A DNA stretch of 64,000 nucleotides. Origin: Caprimulgus europaeus. Taxonomy: Eukaryota > Chordata > Aves > Caprimulgiformes > Caprimulgidae. Location of the stretch: contig OU015541.1 of the NCBI GenBank assembly GCA_907165065.1, forward strand, positions 12,019,001 to 12,083,000, given 5' to 3'. Positions within the stretch are counted from its first letter, which is position 1. Each line of letters starts with the position of its first letter. The position numbers and the translations under genes were made by a program. Below, piece after piece: positions 1 to 13,400 of the stretch. The notes below the pieces were generated by a model. The model was not told the origin of the DNA. It searched no databases and worked only from the letters and a program-made list of their open reading frames with translations.

Positions 1-3000
1 CAGAGAGGGAGATGAAAGCTCTCGTTTCATTTTATGTGCAAAACAGACCAGACATCTCCCATAGACATGCTAATGAAACATTGATTTGCTGGGGTGCCGT
101 TTGTTACCACAGGGCTCTCCACCTTGGACTTCCAGGAGAAACGATTCACAATTAATTAACTCCTTTCACAGATTATCTGAAATGTACCTTGGGCTCAACC
201 CCACTTCTGATAATGTTTATTTTGTTAGTAATATGCAGATCAATGAATATAGATATACAAACCTATGTATACATAAAGATGTATTCCAAAGTTTTCTATA
301 CATTATACACACACAAACGTATAATGCATTATATATAATATATAAAAATAAATTATATATACCAAATGTACATGTATTTGTAGCCACATAATTCACTGCT
401 GTAAGCACAGACACTGTTTTCTGCCATTAGCTCAGCACTCCCATGGGAGAACTCAACAAACTCCCAGTGCTTCAGGACAACCCTGACTCCCTCACCCATG
501 TTCTTCTTACCACAAGTTAATATCAAAACAATGCCCTAGTACATGTTAACAAACATTGCTCCCCACTGTCCTAACCACCACTTGAATGGGTTTTCTCAGG
601 CACAGAAAGGAGACTAACACTCTTATTTCTCAATTAAAATAAAAATAATTTTTAAAAGATAGCTCCTCTTCAAGAGGAATGGAGATATAAAATAAATATC
701 TACATTAAAAATACTTGGGTATTTGTTTGTTTTCAGGAAAGAGAAGGGAAAAAAAAATAACTGCAAAATGCTCTTTTGGTTCAAAAGAATGATACACACA
801 CACAAACCACAAATGTCTCATTATATATGCACAGTATGAAACATCTCACCTCCCATATCACATATTTTTAATCTCATTCACCCTATGCCCGCAAAAGCCT
901 TAATCCAGCATCACAGCCTCCTTGATCAAAGGGGGTTTGATTCACCTGTGTTGAGTTCTACCACAAAGATGGTTTTCCCCACATTTGTGGGAACCCTTCT
1001 GTAACGTTGAAAGGTTGCAATAAGGCCTCCCCAGAGATGCACATAAAAAATATGAATATGATATAGGAAATAATTCTGTTGGATATTTTGATTTACAATA
1101 AAAATAAAAATTGCTTTTAGAAGATCAAGGGTCTATGGAGCAGCAACACCATAAATAATGTTCAACCTACTATTCTTTAAATATTTTAATTTGAGAATTT
1201 GAAATAAATCTTTAACTGTACAGACACACACACATTCACCCACTCCTTCCTCCATGAATACTATTAATGTGAATTTCAAGCAGGGCTCACCTTCACAACA
1301 GCTATTATTGACATGGGGTAGATGATCAATACAGAACAGACTGGAAGCTCATTTTCAGAAATTGATAAAAGTTCAAACCCCAGAGGGGTTAGATGATTTA
1401 CAGCAAAGGTTAAAGCTGTGCATTCTACTTTTATGAAAAGAAAGGGTCTTCCAGCTTCTTCCCAACATTTTTTTTTTCTTAATGAGATTAAATTTCAACA
1501 CAAATTTATTTTCTTTCTTACAATTCATAGTTAGAGCAGAAATTGAGTTTGCTGAGAGTTAGAATCTATCAAGAAAGCAATATATCTTAGCACACGAGAT
1601 AACTTTGTATGATAGGTGCAAGAATCACAAAGCTGATCCTTACTGGGATCTACTCTGCACATCTCAAACCCAACCAACAATGCCAAGTTGTCCTATTCCA
1701 CTTGATCCTGGCTGCCACCATCCTGCACTAGCACACACTCCCTCCCCACAAGGACACAAGTAAGTGGTGAGATGGAGCTGAGGGCCACCATCCTTCCCAT
1801 CTCAGATCTCATTTCAAGGAGTTCACAAGCTTAGGATGAGACAAGAAGATTTGATATGTTCAGTAACCATGAAGTACATAAAAACAACAAGGAAAATAGT
1901 AACCATCAGCTTGATGTAGAGTTGGGAGCATGCAGAACTGCCAATCCAGCCTACCACTCAAGAGAAACAAATGGAAAAGGCACCTTCTCCAATGAAGTAG
2001 CTGAGACCAACGACAGTAACAGACCTCCCCGTTAGCAAAGTGCTTGTCCCCTTCCAATTTATTACAACTTCCTACCCACCCTCATCTCCTTTCTTCAAGG
2101 CATCTCTCCTCTGATTAGGAGGCAGCAGCAGAAAGTTAAACACTGTTTTCCTTCCCAGCCCATCAATCAAGAGCAGCCTCACTAATGAAGTGCTCAAGCT
2201 AAAATAATAAGAGAAGGGCCAGGACAGAGTTCCTGTGAGTCCTGGCTCAGTCCAAACCCTTGTGTTGATGTTATTATATAAAAGCACCACAGAGTGTGCA
2301 GGGCAGCCCCATGTCTATCACAGCAGCCAGAGCCATTTCACACTGTGTGCTTTTAATTATTTCATTGACACCCTTGGACTTGATAACTGCCTGAATTTTC
2401 CTGTCAACACTTTGGTCCTTGATTTTCTTCATTAAATCACAGTTTAAAATTCCTTTTTTTCTCCACCCCCACCTCAACTCTTTTTTTTGTTATTGTTGTT
2501 GTTTCTAATTCTCTGAATGCCCCACGCTGTTCTAAATTACATGCTCATTTTGGGATACACAGACTGTTTATCTAGGAGGCAAATTTCAGAGTCATTTGAA
2601 ATTACTTTCCCAACCCCAAAGTTCCTGGGTACCAGCTTCCAATTCAGCCCTGGAATTTCCTGGTGGTTCAGGTTTCTCCACACCTCCAGAGAGCTGCCCC
2701 ACCAGCCACAGGGCTGCGACACAAGCTCCCTCCTGCTTCTGTTACTCTCCTGCTGACCTTTTCAACAGCAAAACAGAAGTGACTTTAATTAATTTGTAGA
2801 TATTAGTAATAAAGTAGGCTATGTAATCCTTAACATCGAAGCCACGTCCTTGGGACATGGAAGTGTTTCAAATACTTGAAGGGTACACAGCACTTGAGAT
2901 AAAATTCAGCCTGGAAAGTTGTTATTAATTGTTATGCCAAGTATATTAAGAGACACTAGCTGCCCTGTGTGTACAGTAACATCATTTTTTAGAAGTATCA

Positions 3001-3769
3001 GTTACCCCAGGTGACTTTATCTGGACTTTGGGCAGCCACATCATCTTTAACATTAGGGCTGTGGGCAAAATTAAAACTGTTTCAAATATTCCAAACATAA
3101 AATTAAAACCTTCTGTCATGAAAAGTCTTGAATTTTATTTTGCTTGTCTGTAAAAAGTCCAATCTGATGGGAGAAATTTGAAATTCCCTGTTGTTTAGTT
3201 AAGTATATCAAAACAAGTTTCAAGTGTAAGAGATGTTATGGTTTTAGTGGTCAAATTTTTTTTCAGGCAAAATTATTTTTCCTTAAAATTATTTGTTCAT
3301 GTTAAATCAATTGTGACATTAAGCTTAACATGTTTCTCATTTGAAGATAAACACTTTTCCAAAAATGTTATAATTGGCTTTTTTGGGTAAAAAAAAAATC
3401 TTAATGACAGTTTCCCTCAAAAGCTTGTAAGACTTTTGGAAAAGTTTCTGCCTATAAAAAGCTGGAGAACTAAATGTTATTTTGGAAGTGAGGATAGGGA
3501 ATACAATGATTTTGCAATATCAGACCAATATTTAAATTTTTATTTCCTGGGATTTTTCTATGACTGAAAACAGTTTTTACATTTGTAACCAGAAAGTGAA
3601 GTTTTCCTGCAGACTTCATAATTATTCCATTTTCAGTATCTTCTGTGAGAAAATTACTGTAATCTGCTCCTGATGTTACTTTGGTCCTTTAAAAAGAACA
3701 GGTTGCATTATAGCCCTTAAACAAGGGGCTTGTATACATCTAAGATTGAAACATCTCTTACATAACAAC
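1..3769. other. AT-rich unique DNA, no gene seen
   Basis: I see no gene here. Reading frames are under about 105 residues, occur on both strands and show no family signature. The stretch holds an AT-rich patch of TATA/ATAT alternation at about 297-380, short CA runs near 795 and 1225, and long T- and A-rich tracts. It is otherwise non-repetitive intergenic or intronic DNA. Confidence 0.6.
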
Positions 3770-3920
3770 TCCCCAGAGCCCTCTGATCATAGCTGACAGC
3801 TGAAATCAATCATGTCACGTTACAGGATATTTATCAGAAATCTCATGTTAGCTGTTTGATCCACACCTGCCAGGGGAACATGGTCCACTCCGTTTAACAA
3901 GCGCTGTAACCACCCCTAAA
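3770..3920. promoter_or_regulatory. candidate conserved noncoding element with MEIS/PBX-like and E-box motifs
   Basis: Within 20 bases the sequence shows TGACAG (3794-3799, a MEIS/TGIF core), an overlapping CAGCTG E-box (3797-3802) and ATCAATCA (3805-3812, PBX-like). ATTTATCAG and a second AGCTG-type motif follow. The block is less AT-rich than its surroundings and lacks simple repeats. Motif meaning comes from known transcription factor preferences. That it is an enhancer is inference, and chance clustering is possible. Confidence 0.3.
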
Positions 3921-4678
3921 GAAAGGCTCTGGAGCCTGGGAACCCCAGATCCCCCTTCACTGGCAGGAACCCCAGGAAATCCACTGACTTTTGAGGATGG
4001 GTTTTTTGTTTATTCATTTGGTTTTGGGGTTTTTTTACCCCTTACCTTCAAGCACCCTCAGGCACAGAAGCCAGCCCTTCCTCAGCTGACACCTTACTCC
4101 ATTCCTACTGAAGCATTCAAGGACTCACTATGGGGCAGATGGGTGGAGATCCCTCCTGTGCCAGGGTAACCAGTGGGCAGAAGGGGTCTGACTGCACTCA
4201 GGCCCCAACATCACCACCTTCTCTCCCTTCTTCCAAAGAAAGGAGTCTCTATACAGAATGGGTCAATGGAAGCAGCGACACTGGAGTACGCTTGTAAACA
4301 TTGCTGTCCCGAGCACAACCCATGCACAAAGCGAAGGTTCACCACCAGACCTCCAGCATGCATCATTTACCTCCTGCTGCCCTGCCCCATTCACACCTTT
4401 CTGCCCAAAATCATACTGTAGTGGTGGATCTGCCCATGCTATAGCTAGAAATATTGTTTTTCTGAGGTGAATAACAGCTAAAGCAGCTACCTGGAAACTT
4501 CCATCTCAGACTACTGTGGGAAATGCACGGCGAGGAAGTTATTATGGATGAGAGAGCAATAATAGAAAGGAGACCAAGTCCAACTACACATTCCAAGAGA
4601 GATAAACTTACTCAAAGGCATAACAACAGTATTTCCCCACAGATAAAATAATTTAGTGAAGTTACACTACCATAAGGG

Positions 4679-4681
<3 letters not shown>
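3921..4681. other. unique DNA, no gene seen
   Basis: A moderately GC-richer stretch with a T/G-rich patch at about 4000-4036. The open frames at 4173-4470 overlap each other and match nothing recognised. Confidence 0.55.

Positions 4682-4723
<42 letters not shown>
4682..4723. repeat. (TG)n microsatellite, about 21 units
   Basis: An uninterrupted run of TG dinucleotides covers 42 bases and is read directly from the sequence. Alternating purine-pyrimidine DNA of this length is usually length-polymorphic and can adopt Z-DNA. The short open frame beginning in it, with repeated Cys-Val, is an artefact of the repeat. Confidence 0.98.
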
Positions 4724-4724
<1 letters not shown>

Positions 4725-7370
4725 TGTTGTTTGTCTTAAGTCAGACAGCAATGGCATTCACACTGTAGTTAATCGCTTTGACCTCAGCTCTAAAAGGATT
4801 TCTATCTGTGACAATTTCCTAGTAAAAAAGGCAGAGTCTGAACCCAAAGAAGCCATACCGGTAAAAAAATGTCAAAGGGTCTAGTTAGGATACTGTGAAA
4901 AGTCTGTAATAAATTTAAAGCACAGGTATTCCAGTTCAGAATTAGGTCCATGTTCCATACATAGTCTTCTACAGGGCAAAAAAGTTCATAACAATATTTT
5001 CATGACAATATTTTAAGCACACAAAAATAGAATTAATATATAAGACCTTGACTTTCTATTTTTATTAAACCAAAACATGTTCGGGGGAGACCAGTTAAAA
5101 AATTGGCACAGAAGCCAAGGGCAGCTCCAAAAACCTCTCCATAAAGCTGAGCTGTTGAAGTTCACTATTTCAGAGTCAAGTCCTTTAGGGTGTTGAACAC
5201 AGTTAACATTGTGAAATTAACAGCAGCTCTGCTTTGCCAGCAGCACATTGATAAAACCATAATTAAAAAAAACCATAGGAAGGAGAGATACATTTCATTC
5301 TCCCTTAAACTGTTTCCATTACATTTATTTAAACAAACTGAAACTTCACCCTGCCAGCTGCATATGCAGTTGCTGTGGCAGCCCAGGCATGTACAGTCTG
5401 GCTTCAGCACCGTGACTTTTTGTGTTAAACACAGCCTACCATTTGAAGGGTCCACCACTTACACTTGACAAAGGTGGGATGTGGGATGGACAGATGAAAC
5501 AGAAATTATAGCAAACTCATGGGGCTTTGTTGTACAAGATAGCAGACTGGCATCAGCTGACAAGAACAGCAGCAGGCATGTATGGTTCAGTGTTGAAATC
5601 CCACCTTAAAATATCCTGAGGAAAAAAAGAAGGAAGGTCAGTTGAAATAAAACAATATTTTGGTAGTCATCTTTGAGTACTTTGAACATCTAGAGCTCCT
5701 AAATACATCCATGCCCCTTTAGAAGGATTGAAAAGCCACAATTTAAAGAAAAATACACAGTACCTAATAACTGCACATTAAAAGGTAGGGTTGGGGGGAA
5801 GGAATCCATATGTCCATATGTGAACAAAAACCTGATTTATATCTCCACATGTTTCACATCTTCCTGGTCTCAGCCAGGTATTTCTGCCTGTTTTTTTTTT
5901 TTCGAGGGAGGTAAGAATTCCTAAAACATTTTTTTAACATTTAACTTCCTCCCATTACCATTTTCATAAACACAAGTTCGAAGCAGGGAAGGGCAGAGAC
6001 TTTTCAAATGTTCTAAAGCCTTTAAGTGCTAACAGCAATACCTGCCACAATGGAGAAAAAAAAATACTGCCAACTTCATGGGGTTTTTGGTATCAATGAT
6101 CACTTCTTTCTCTGCCATAAACCTGATCCTGAAAGGTCCTGAACAGATCCTGAAGAGGCAAGAGTCCCACTGCATTAAAATAAGAGTATGTGGCCAATTT
6201 ATTGAAACATTTAACACCTCAAAGGCCTCAGCTTCTCAAGAAAATCAGGTACATTGAAGCGTCTGTACAGTAGGGTCATAACTGTGTTTCCCATTCCCCT
6301 GGATGAATGCAGCTAGACCATATAATATCCAGAAAAAATCATCTTTACATGCAGCCCATTTACATCATTTACATTTATCTTAGGACATATTAACTCATAC
6401 ACATCACTGGTTAAACCATCAACATTGCTCCTGGATCAGAACTGGCTCCCAGCCAGCTGATGCAAAGCACAGGTTGAGAAGTTCACACCTATCTCCTTCC
6501 CTCTGATTAGAGATACCCTACAGCAATTATTATCTCCTAAAGAACAAGGTAAACCTGCCCTGCAGTTTTTTCCTCCAACTGTTACTACTTGGAAAGAGAA
6601 AGACTCAGGTGACTGAATGAAACAAAACTAAGGGCACTGATAAAAATCTGTCCTCAAGCAGTCACTCATGCAAAAAACCTGCAAATAAACAGCTGAGATT
6701 ATTACACAATAACTGATTCACATGACTCTGTGCTTCATGGCTGCATTTAGGATTTCAAGAGCAATCAAATGTTAAACCCAGGTTAATGAAGACAACCATT
6801 CATTTCCCCTCCACAGCAAAACCCCAATGCAACTTCTTAGAAAAACAAAAATATCTTTCCAAAACTTAAAACACCCAATCTGAAGACTACAGAGAGGTGA
6901 ATACTTCCACAGTCACCAAAAAGCAAGTCACTGGCAGTAATTGGGGATATTTCACTCTCTGACTTGAGCGCACATGAGAAAAGCCAGTAAATGAGCACAT
7001 GCTCACTCTGTTGCTAGATCAAAGGTTGGAGGTTAACACAGGCAGGGCTGGGGTTCTGCCACACTCAGGCAAGGAAGCTGCAGCAACCGTCCTGATGTCA
7101 GGGAGGACAGACATCAGATAACCCAGCCACTGCCACTCCCACAGTGGGGATACAGGGCCAAGCAACCTGCTTTTCAGATGTGATTATGTTCTTCAGGCTA
7201 GAGAAGACTGAGTGTCACATCTCTCAGCTATGTGTGTACCTACCTCCTGCTACAAGATAAAATAAAAATAAATGTCAAAAAAAATTTCTGAGGAGACCTC
7301 AGTGAATCACAGCAGTAAACTGGTATGTCCAGAAGCTGCAAACCTTGTTGTTAGGATTGTAAAGGAAGTT
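4724..7370. other. unique DNA, no gene seen
   Basis: Open frames of up to 97 residues lie on both strands at 5165-5468 and oppose each other. None has a recognisable domain. A 14-base T run lies near 5890. No interspersed repeat is recognised. Confidence 0.55.
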
Positions 7371-7376
7371 ATTGTT

Positions 7377-7445
7377 ACAAAACCACCGTTACCACGGAAC
7401 AGCATCATGCAACTGCCATCGCTTCGTGGACGTTTCAATTGTTAA
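7377..7445. promoter_or_regulatory. small CpG-retaining block, candidate conserved element
   Basis: Five CpG dinucleotides fall in roughly 60 bases in a region where CpG is otherwise rare. The block ends in TTTCAATTGTT (SOX/homeodomain-like). CpG retention in noncoding bird DNA can mark constraint or local lack of methylation. Function is inferred only. Confidence 0.22.
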
Positions 7446-7559
7446 AGAATCACATTGTTCAAAGATTTCTTCAGTCTTAGCTTTGGAAAAATCCACACTT
7501 CTCTAACTTCGTTCTCTCCACATATGGACCTCTGGGAAGAAAGGACTTTACACCTCACA

Positions 7560-7609
7560 TTCTCTTTTCTTTCTTTCTCTCCCTCTCACTTTCTTCCAAG
7601 CCACCTCCC
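7560..7609. repeat. polypyrimidine tract
   Basis: About 50 bases are almost entirely C and T on the plus strand, with TTTC and CTCT steps. It is a low-complexity tract that could form triplex DNA or act as a splicing pyrimidine tract. No acceptor context or downstream exon is visible. Confidence 0.7.
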
Positions 7610-7639
7610 CCAGAGTGGCACTTACCACAGTGACAAATG

Positions 7640-7910
7640 AAGCAATAATAAGGTTAGTCATTTAACTCCTTGCATCCTACTTAAAAATCACCCTAATTAC
7701 TGTGTAATGGGTCCACAGAGGCAGAAGAGTCTGGGTGAAATCTACCCGGAGGGCACCGGTATAGTTCATCTGTCCATTCCCTAATAGCACTCTAAAGTTC
7801 ACCCTTATAAACATGTCACCTAGTCTATAATTAAGTGACTGGTCATTAGGTAACACATGTGGTACCTGTGGGTCACATATCAGTCAGCTGGTGATGGATC
7901 TTTATCCAAT
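7640..7910. promoter_or_regulatory. candidate conserved noncoding element with homeodomain/NKX2-like sites
   Basis: The block contains CCTAATTACTG, TAATTAAGTG (7828-7837, combining a TAAT core with the NKX2-type AAGTG), GGTCATTAGG and balanced composition without simple repeats. It has the texture of vertebrate developmental enhancers. Motif identity follows known factor preferences, and enhancer activity is inference. No frame in it is coding-like. Confidence 0.32.
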
Positions 7911-9475
7911 AGCTGTGCAGAAGCAGCCCCATAGCTCTCTGTCACCGCAGCACTACTCTCAACGCACCACACACTCGAGAAGAGTTTGTGTAGGTGGGGT
8001 TTTTTTTAAGCAATAAACTCTGTGTTTGTGAAGGGTGAGAAACTGAGGGGAGGAGGGAGTGGAAGGATTGTCACAGTTCAGTCTCCATCCCAGCAGCAGG
8101 ATAAAAAGGGGGTTTTTCCTTTATACTCTGCAAGCATACTGGATCCTAAAGCACTCTTCATGCTTTGCTGATAGGTGAATTTCCCATTCACATTCAACGT
8201 GAGTCAAGATTGCTAATTATTATACTTATATAAACTGCAAGTGGACATCCTCTTTCCAGGTCACATTTAAAAATTAATTAATTAATTGAATAAATAAATA
8301 TAAAATAGTCAAGTTACGCTTTTTAACTCCTTCAGCTTGCACAGATGTGCAAGGCCATGATGGACAGAGGGAAAAAAGCATAAACTAAATCTATACTTGA
8401 TTTTACCAAGAAAACTGGAAGAATCTAGACTAGAAAGTACATGTGAATAAACTCCCAAGTAACTGAATGAACTGCACACCCAGGCTGATCTGGCCGTTCA
8501 TCGGTGTGGGCACACGTACAGAGAAACACAATCTCACTGCAGTTCCCTTCCTCCCCTCACTCTGGGCAATGTGAGGGGCTTGAGCAAAGGAGATCTCAGA
8601 ACAAGAGCAGGACACTCAAGTTTTTCCTCAGACTGCACAAAAGCAATGGTTTCCAGCAGTTGCTGTTGCCCCCAAGGGACAGAAAAGGACAGGTCACATG
8701 AAGTCTTGAAGTTCAGGCTAGAGTTTTAGAAGCCCTGGGGCTCATGCTTCTTATAAAATTATTCAGGTTTTTTACAATTTAGAAGTTCCCTGAACTGACA
8801 AGAGAAAGAAAATTAGTTTCCTTGAGGAAGGCCCACAGAGGTGGTGCCACATAGCTAAAAAAAAAAGTTTTGCAACCAATTTTATCCAGGTACAAGGGGG
8901 CTGTAACCCTGCCCGTGCGTTGCATACACTGTTTTCAATAAGTTCACTTTTACCTTCTGTGTTCTTAGATGCAATAATGCAGTGAAGAGCTGGACCACAC
9001 AGATTTCCAGATGGTAAATGAGATTTGAGCTAAGCTTTTCTGGGTAAGTAAATTATAAAGGAAAGGAAAGTGAGGGGAAAAAAGAAAAAAAAATCTCATG
9101 CCCACAATGTTTAAAGGTTTATAATTGCTAGTTATTATCTCAACAAGGGTGCCCAAAGCCATGATGGTATGGCCAACAAAACAAGGCAAGACCTTGAAAT
9201 CAGCCCTCTGACCCCAACTGTTGAAATATGCCTTAACCACCACACATACTGACCTCACATGATGGCTCTTCTGGCAATGCACCTCTGTTTGATGTTCACA
9301 GTAAACCACTTGGGTCACCCACAGTTTTGGTAACACAGGAAATGGAAGATTTGGCAAAAGCATTACATTGGCCAATTAATTCCAAGAACAAAATTCCAAG
9401 TCCAAGAAGAAGTATATGTCCATCAATGACTGATTTACCCCATTACATTTAGAGATATAATTAGATACAAATGGA
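7911..9475. other. unique DNA, no gene seen
   Basis: An ATTA/ATAA low-complexity patch lies at about 8272-8300. A 136-residue minus-strand open frame at 8965-9375 has no recognisable domain, and its composition looks like ordinary AT-rich noncoding DNA. Confidence 0.55.
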
Positions 9476-9486
9476 GGGGGGGGGGG
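9476..9486. repeat. poly-G run (11 G)
   Basis: Eleven consecutive G on the plus strand, read directly. Runs like this are length-variable and error-prone in sequencing. Confidence 0.95.
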
Positions 9487-10461
9487 AGTAATTATTTTCA
9501 ATGTGAAGCAAAACAATGCATTTTGACTTAAATCACATTGGAAAGATAGCAGAGATGCACAAATTTTGCCCCTCAGAGAATTTGATTGCTTTAAAGGCTG
9601 TGACCAAGGAAGGGATGAAGTCTAAAGAAATGCATTCTTCTTTTCTGTGTTTTGTAGAAAAATTGCCTGCCCATCTGGCCAAGATGAAAATTTATAGACT
9701 GAGACACACAGTCCTTACAAGGCTATCCCCCTCTCATGTTCTTACTGGACTTCAGTAACTTTCTTCATAACCAATTCCATCAGTTTCTGCATTCTTCATA
9801 CCAAGAAAACCTCACACTGCTTTTGTACTCTCAACTTTTTACATATTTTACCAAATTCTCAGGTTCTTTAGTCAAAGACAGGATGAGCTAAGGAGAATAA
9901 CCCTCAAACAATATCTACGAACATGATTTATCATTTTAAAATAAAGCTTACAAAATACATGGCTTAAAGCTGCTAAGAAGGCTTATCCAGAGACTGCTTC
10001 TTCCTGGCCTGTTGTTCTATATGATGTCAATACCATAATTTGAAATACTGGTTGCAAACAGCAAAGACGACTCTTACATTTCAAGTTATCCAGTAAAAAA
10101 TTCAAACCTTTTTACTTGGGGTCTTTTACTGTACAAGGCACCTCTGGGTCTAGTATCAATCACCCTGTGATGGATAGGCATCCCATACCAGGGTCATTCA
10201 TACCTCCACTGCTTATTGAACTGCAACTCCTCATCCTCACGGAATACTGACGGCTGATCTATACGATTCAGGTCCAATCACAGCAGTGATTTTTCAGTGT
10301 TAAGGACTCTTCCAGCTGACATGTTTGTACTGAGACTCTACAGGATCAAAATGGAGCACAAGAAAACAGCCCTCAAATAGGAGGATTAGCCAAGCATGGC
10401 TGTGTGTTTGCACAACTCTCTGCACCATATAAAATGATAAAATGGTCCCTGGCTAAGGAAA
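9487..10461. other. unique DNA, no gene seen
   Basis: AT-rich non-repetitive sequence. The 80-residue frame at 9516-9758 matches no known family. Confidence 0.55.
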
Positions 10462-10484
10462 GGGGGGGGGGGGGGGGGGGGGGG
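10462..10484. repeat. poly-G homopolymer (23 G)
   Basis: Twenty-three consecutive G are followed by AAGGAA. This is the longest homopolymer in the window and strongly G-quadruplex-prone on the plus strand. Its true length is doubtful, because such runs are commonly miscounted in assemblies. Confidence 0.95.
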
Positions 10485-13400
10485 AAGGAAAATGCCTGTA
10501 ATGCAGAGTCACTGTTCTTTATTCGAGAGCATGTGACTATCTGAACATATAGTTGAAATATATCATTAGTACAATCCTGCTTCAAGAGTTTAATCACTAA
10601 TTGGCACACACAGAAGCATTGCACAAATTCAAGCTAGCCTTTGGCATGGCTATGTATAAGAAGTCATGTTTAAAGAGGATGTGGCAATGCAGAACAGCAG
10701 AGAGGGTGGCTATAACACTGAGAAAAGCAAAGTTTGAAGAAAAAGAATAGACTCAACAAACTCATTTACTGTTAGAGTGGCACCTGCATTAAGAAAGACT
10801 GTTCAGAAACCTGTAAGTGATATGAGCCTACATAAGAGAGGAGAGGGGAGTGTGAGGAGGAGATTCTTCACAGTTCTCTCTTTCCTGGGTAACTTGGTAG
10901 GTGTGTGATACACAATCAAAGGATTAAGTTAATCTCAAGAAATCTTGTAGCTAAACAGAAAGGAAGCGGATTCCAAAGAAATAAAAACATGGTTTGAGAT
11001 AATTTGCCTTAGGTTTTATCCCTGGTTCTATGCATCCATAATAGCATCTTTTCAAAGTCAGCAAGAGAAGCCATTACCCAAACTGCAATGACTTCCTGTG
11101 CCAGCAAGGTGGTCTCTGCCTTTTTTTGGCACTCTAAGGTATTCAAGGCAGCATGAGCTCTGCCCATGCAACTGCCATGCCCTCAGAAACATCCTAGCTG
11201 AACGCACAGGAATACTGACCCTAGATCTCTGGTTAAGCTTAGGCTTGATTTCCTTGCATACCTGGGAAAGTGATGCGTTAAGATCTGAGATTTCAGCTGA
11301 CCAGTAAGAGCTGGATTTACCCTTTCCCTGTGGTTACAGCTGTTCACACTGGTCTGCTGCCATGCAAAAAAAATAAAAAATATGGAGAAACACAAGAGAC
11401 TAAGGAAAGGCAAATGAAGGCAAATATTGTCCTTGCTTAGTGAACATGGCCAGAAAGACATTGGGATTTGCCTGTAATAAGATGTAGAGGGACCACTTCT
11501 TTACTACTTGCATCCTGTCTTACTACTACTCTGCAAAGGGGATGCAGTTCATAACTCTATTTACAGAAGTATAGGTGACCACACAGAGACAAGGCAACAT
11601 ATAATCCAGCCTTTAGAAATGAAACTTATGCAACTCATTCCCCATTTAACAGCAGCTCACTGGGTGGTCTTAAGCATCAATGAAAGGCACAGCTAATACA
11701 CTCTTACACAGTAAATTCCACGGTCCAGCCACTCCATAGCAAAATATTTGCACTTTCTTAGTCGAACAATACTTTTAAAATATAATACATTTGGTTTCAT
11801 TAATGTTTAAGATTATTTTGCCTTTGTTTTGCTCCATTTACTGAGAATTGTGTGTCCTTAAATGCTTACAAGGGTCTCAAAAATAATCATTCTGTGGAAC
11901 AAGGATATGTCATTGTTCCCACTTCACAGGACTGAAGAAAACAACCAGATCCACAGGGCTGTGGATGTGAGTTTTTGTATGTATGACACCCTCACAGAAT
12001 GCCTTTTGCAAGTTTGCATCACGTGAAGAGCTGCCAAATCCTTCGAGAGCTCATGGTCTGTCAGTGTTTCACAAAAAGAACTCTAGTTTCACAACAGAAA
12101 CTTTGTATAAGACAACCATGCAGATTGCATTTCTGCTTTTTGTCTTAAACATGCACATCTGACATTAAAGAGCATTTTGATAGGATTTTTTTCCCCCTAT
12201 TTTTCTGCTGTATCCATCACAGAACCAATCTGAGGGCAGGTGTTTATTTTATTTTTATTATTCTGCTAAGCACAGCATCCTTTACAACCTTCAGGGAAGG
12301 GGAATGGGGAAGAACAGCATAAACTTGCAAGAAAACATCAAAAGCTAATAACCATCCTTCTGAATTTTAATCCATAGCCAACCCCAAAATAGCTCACTTC
12401 ATACACTCTTCACACTTCTGATGAGGAAAAAAGGAGGTGCTTAATTCCAGAATCATCTTAAAAGAGAGAACATATTAATAATTGTGAATTAACATTGATT
12501 CTTAAAAGATTACACTTTTTTTCTTAAAATGGTAGTCAAAAGTGGAAATTTTTGCAGGCATTCAGGATTAAAACACAAATAATCATTCTCATGCAAATTT
12601 ATATTTTATAAAGTTTTCTTTTTAGCTTGTACTGTAGATTCAAGTCATTGGCAAAACAAGTTTCTAGACCAGACCCCTGACAAAGCCCTTCACATGAACG
12701 GGCTGATGTGAGGATCACGGCCACAGGGTGGTACCCTGGATGGGGAGCACATTTGCTGTTCACAATGCATGCAGCTGGTCATCACACGCTCAGAGCCAAG
12801 AAGTCATCTGAACCCATTTGAGCACAATCATTTGGTGTCTGATGTCAACACTCCTAGTCAACATCAGGCACCTTCACTTACTCCAGTACCTTAGCTAAGT
12901 GGCCATGCAACCCTTCCAACATCACACGTGTGCAAAGCAAAGAGGTCAGCCTACAAATGCCTTCAGCACCCCAACATTCACCCTGTTGAAAATCTGTTTC
13001 TAGTTTGTCTTTTCAGTCCCCCAGTGGTATTAATTTGACCACAGGTGAAAGGTGTGAGTATATTTACGCAGCAGAAATTACTAAACAATAAAGATCACTA
13101 CAGCACTTACAGATTTTTTGAAAGTCCATTGGCACAGAATCAAAAAGAAACACAGCATAAGAGTAAAAATAGAAACTGGAACCCATCATTTCTTAATTTT
13201 GACAGGAAATGCTAATATACTTTTTAATATTGTTACTGTTGAAGGATTTGTAGGTTCTACATACCTGAGCTTAGGTAAGTTACAGACAGTTACTCTGTCA
13301 ATCTACTGTTTCTTTCTGATTCTTTATACAGGCTTACTACAATAAGTTGAAGAAATAAATTACCATTAGAGTTTCACTAAGATAAAAGTCTGAGATTCCT

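Noticed and set aside
4681..4884. Cys/Val-rich open frame
   Set aside because: It begins within the (TG)n microsatellite and is a translation artefact.
11860..11960. Possible MIR/L2 fragment
   Set aside because: The resemblance is limited to scattered words and is weaker than at 42835, 50755 or 57050.
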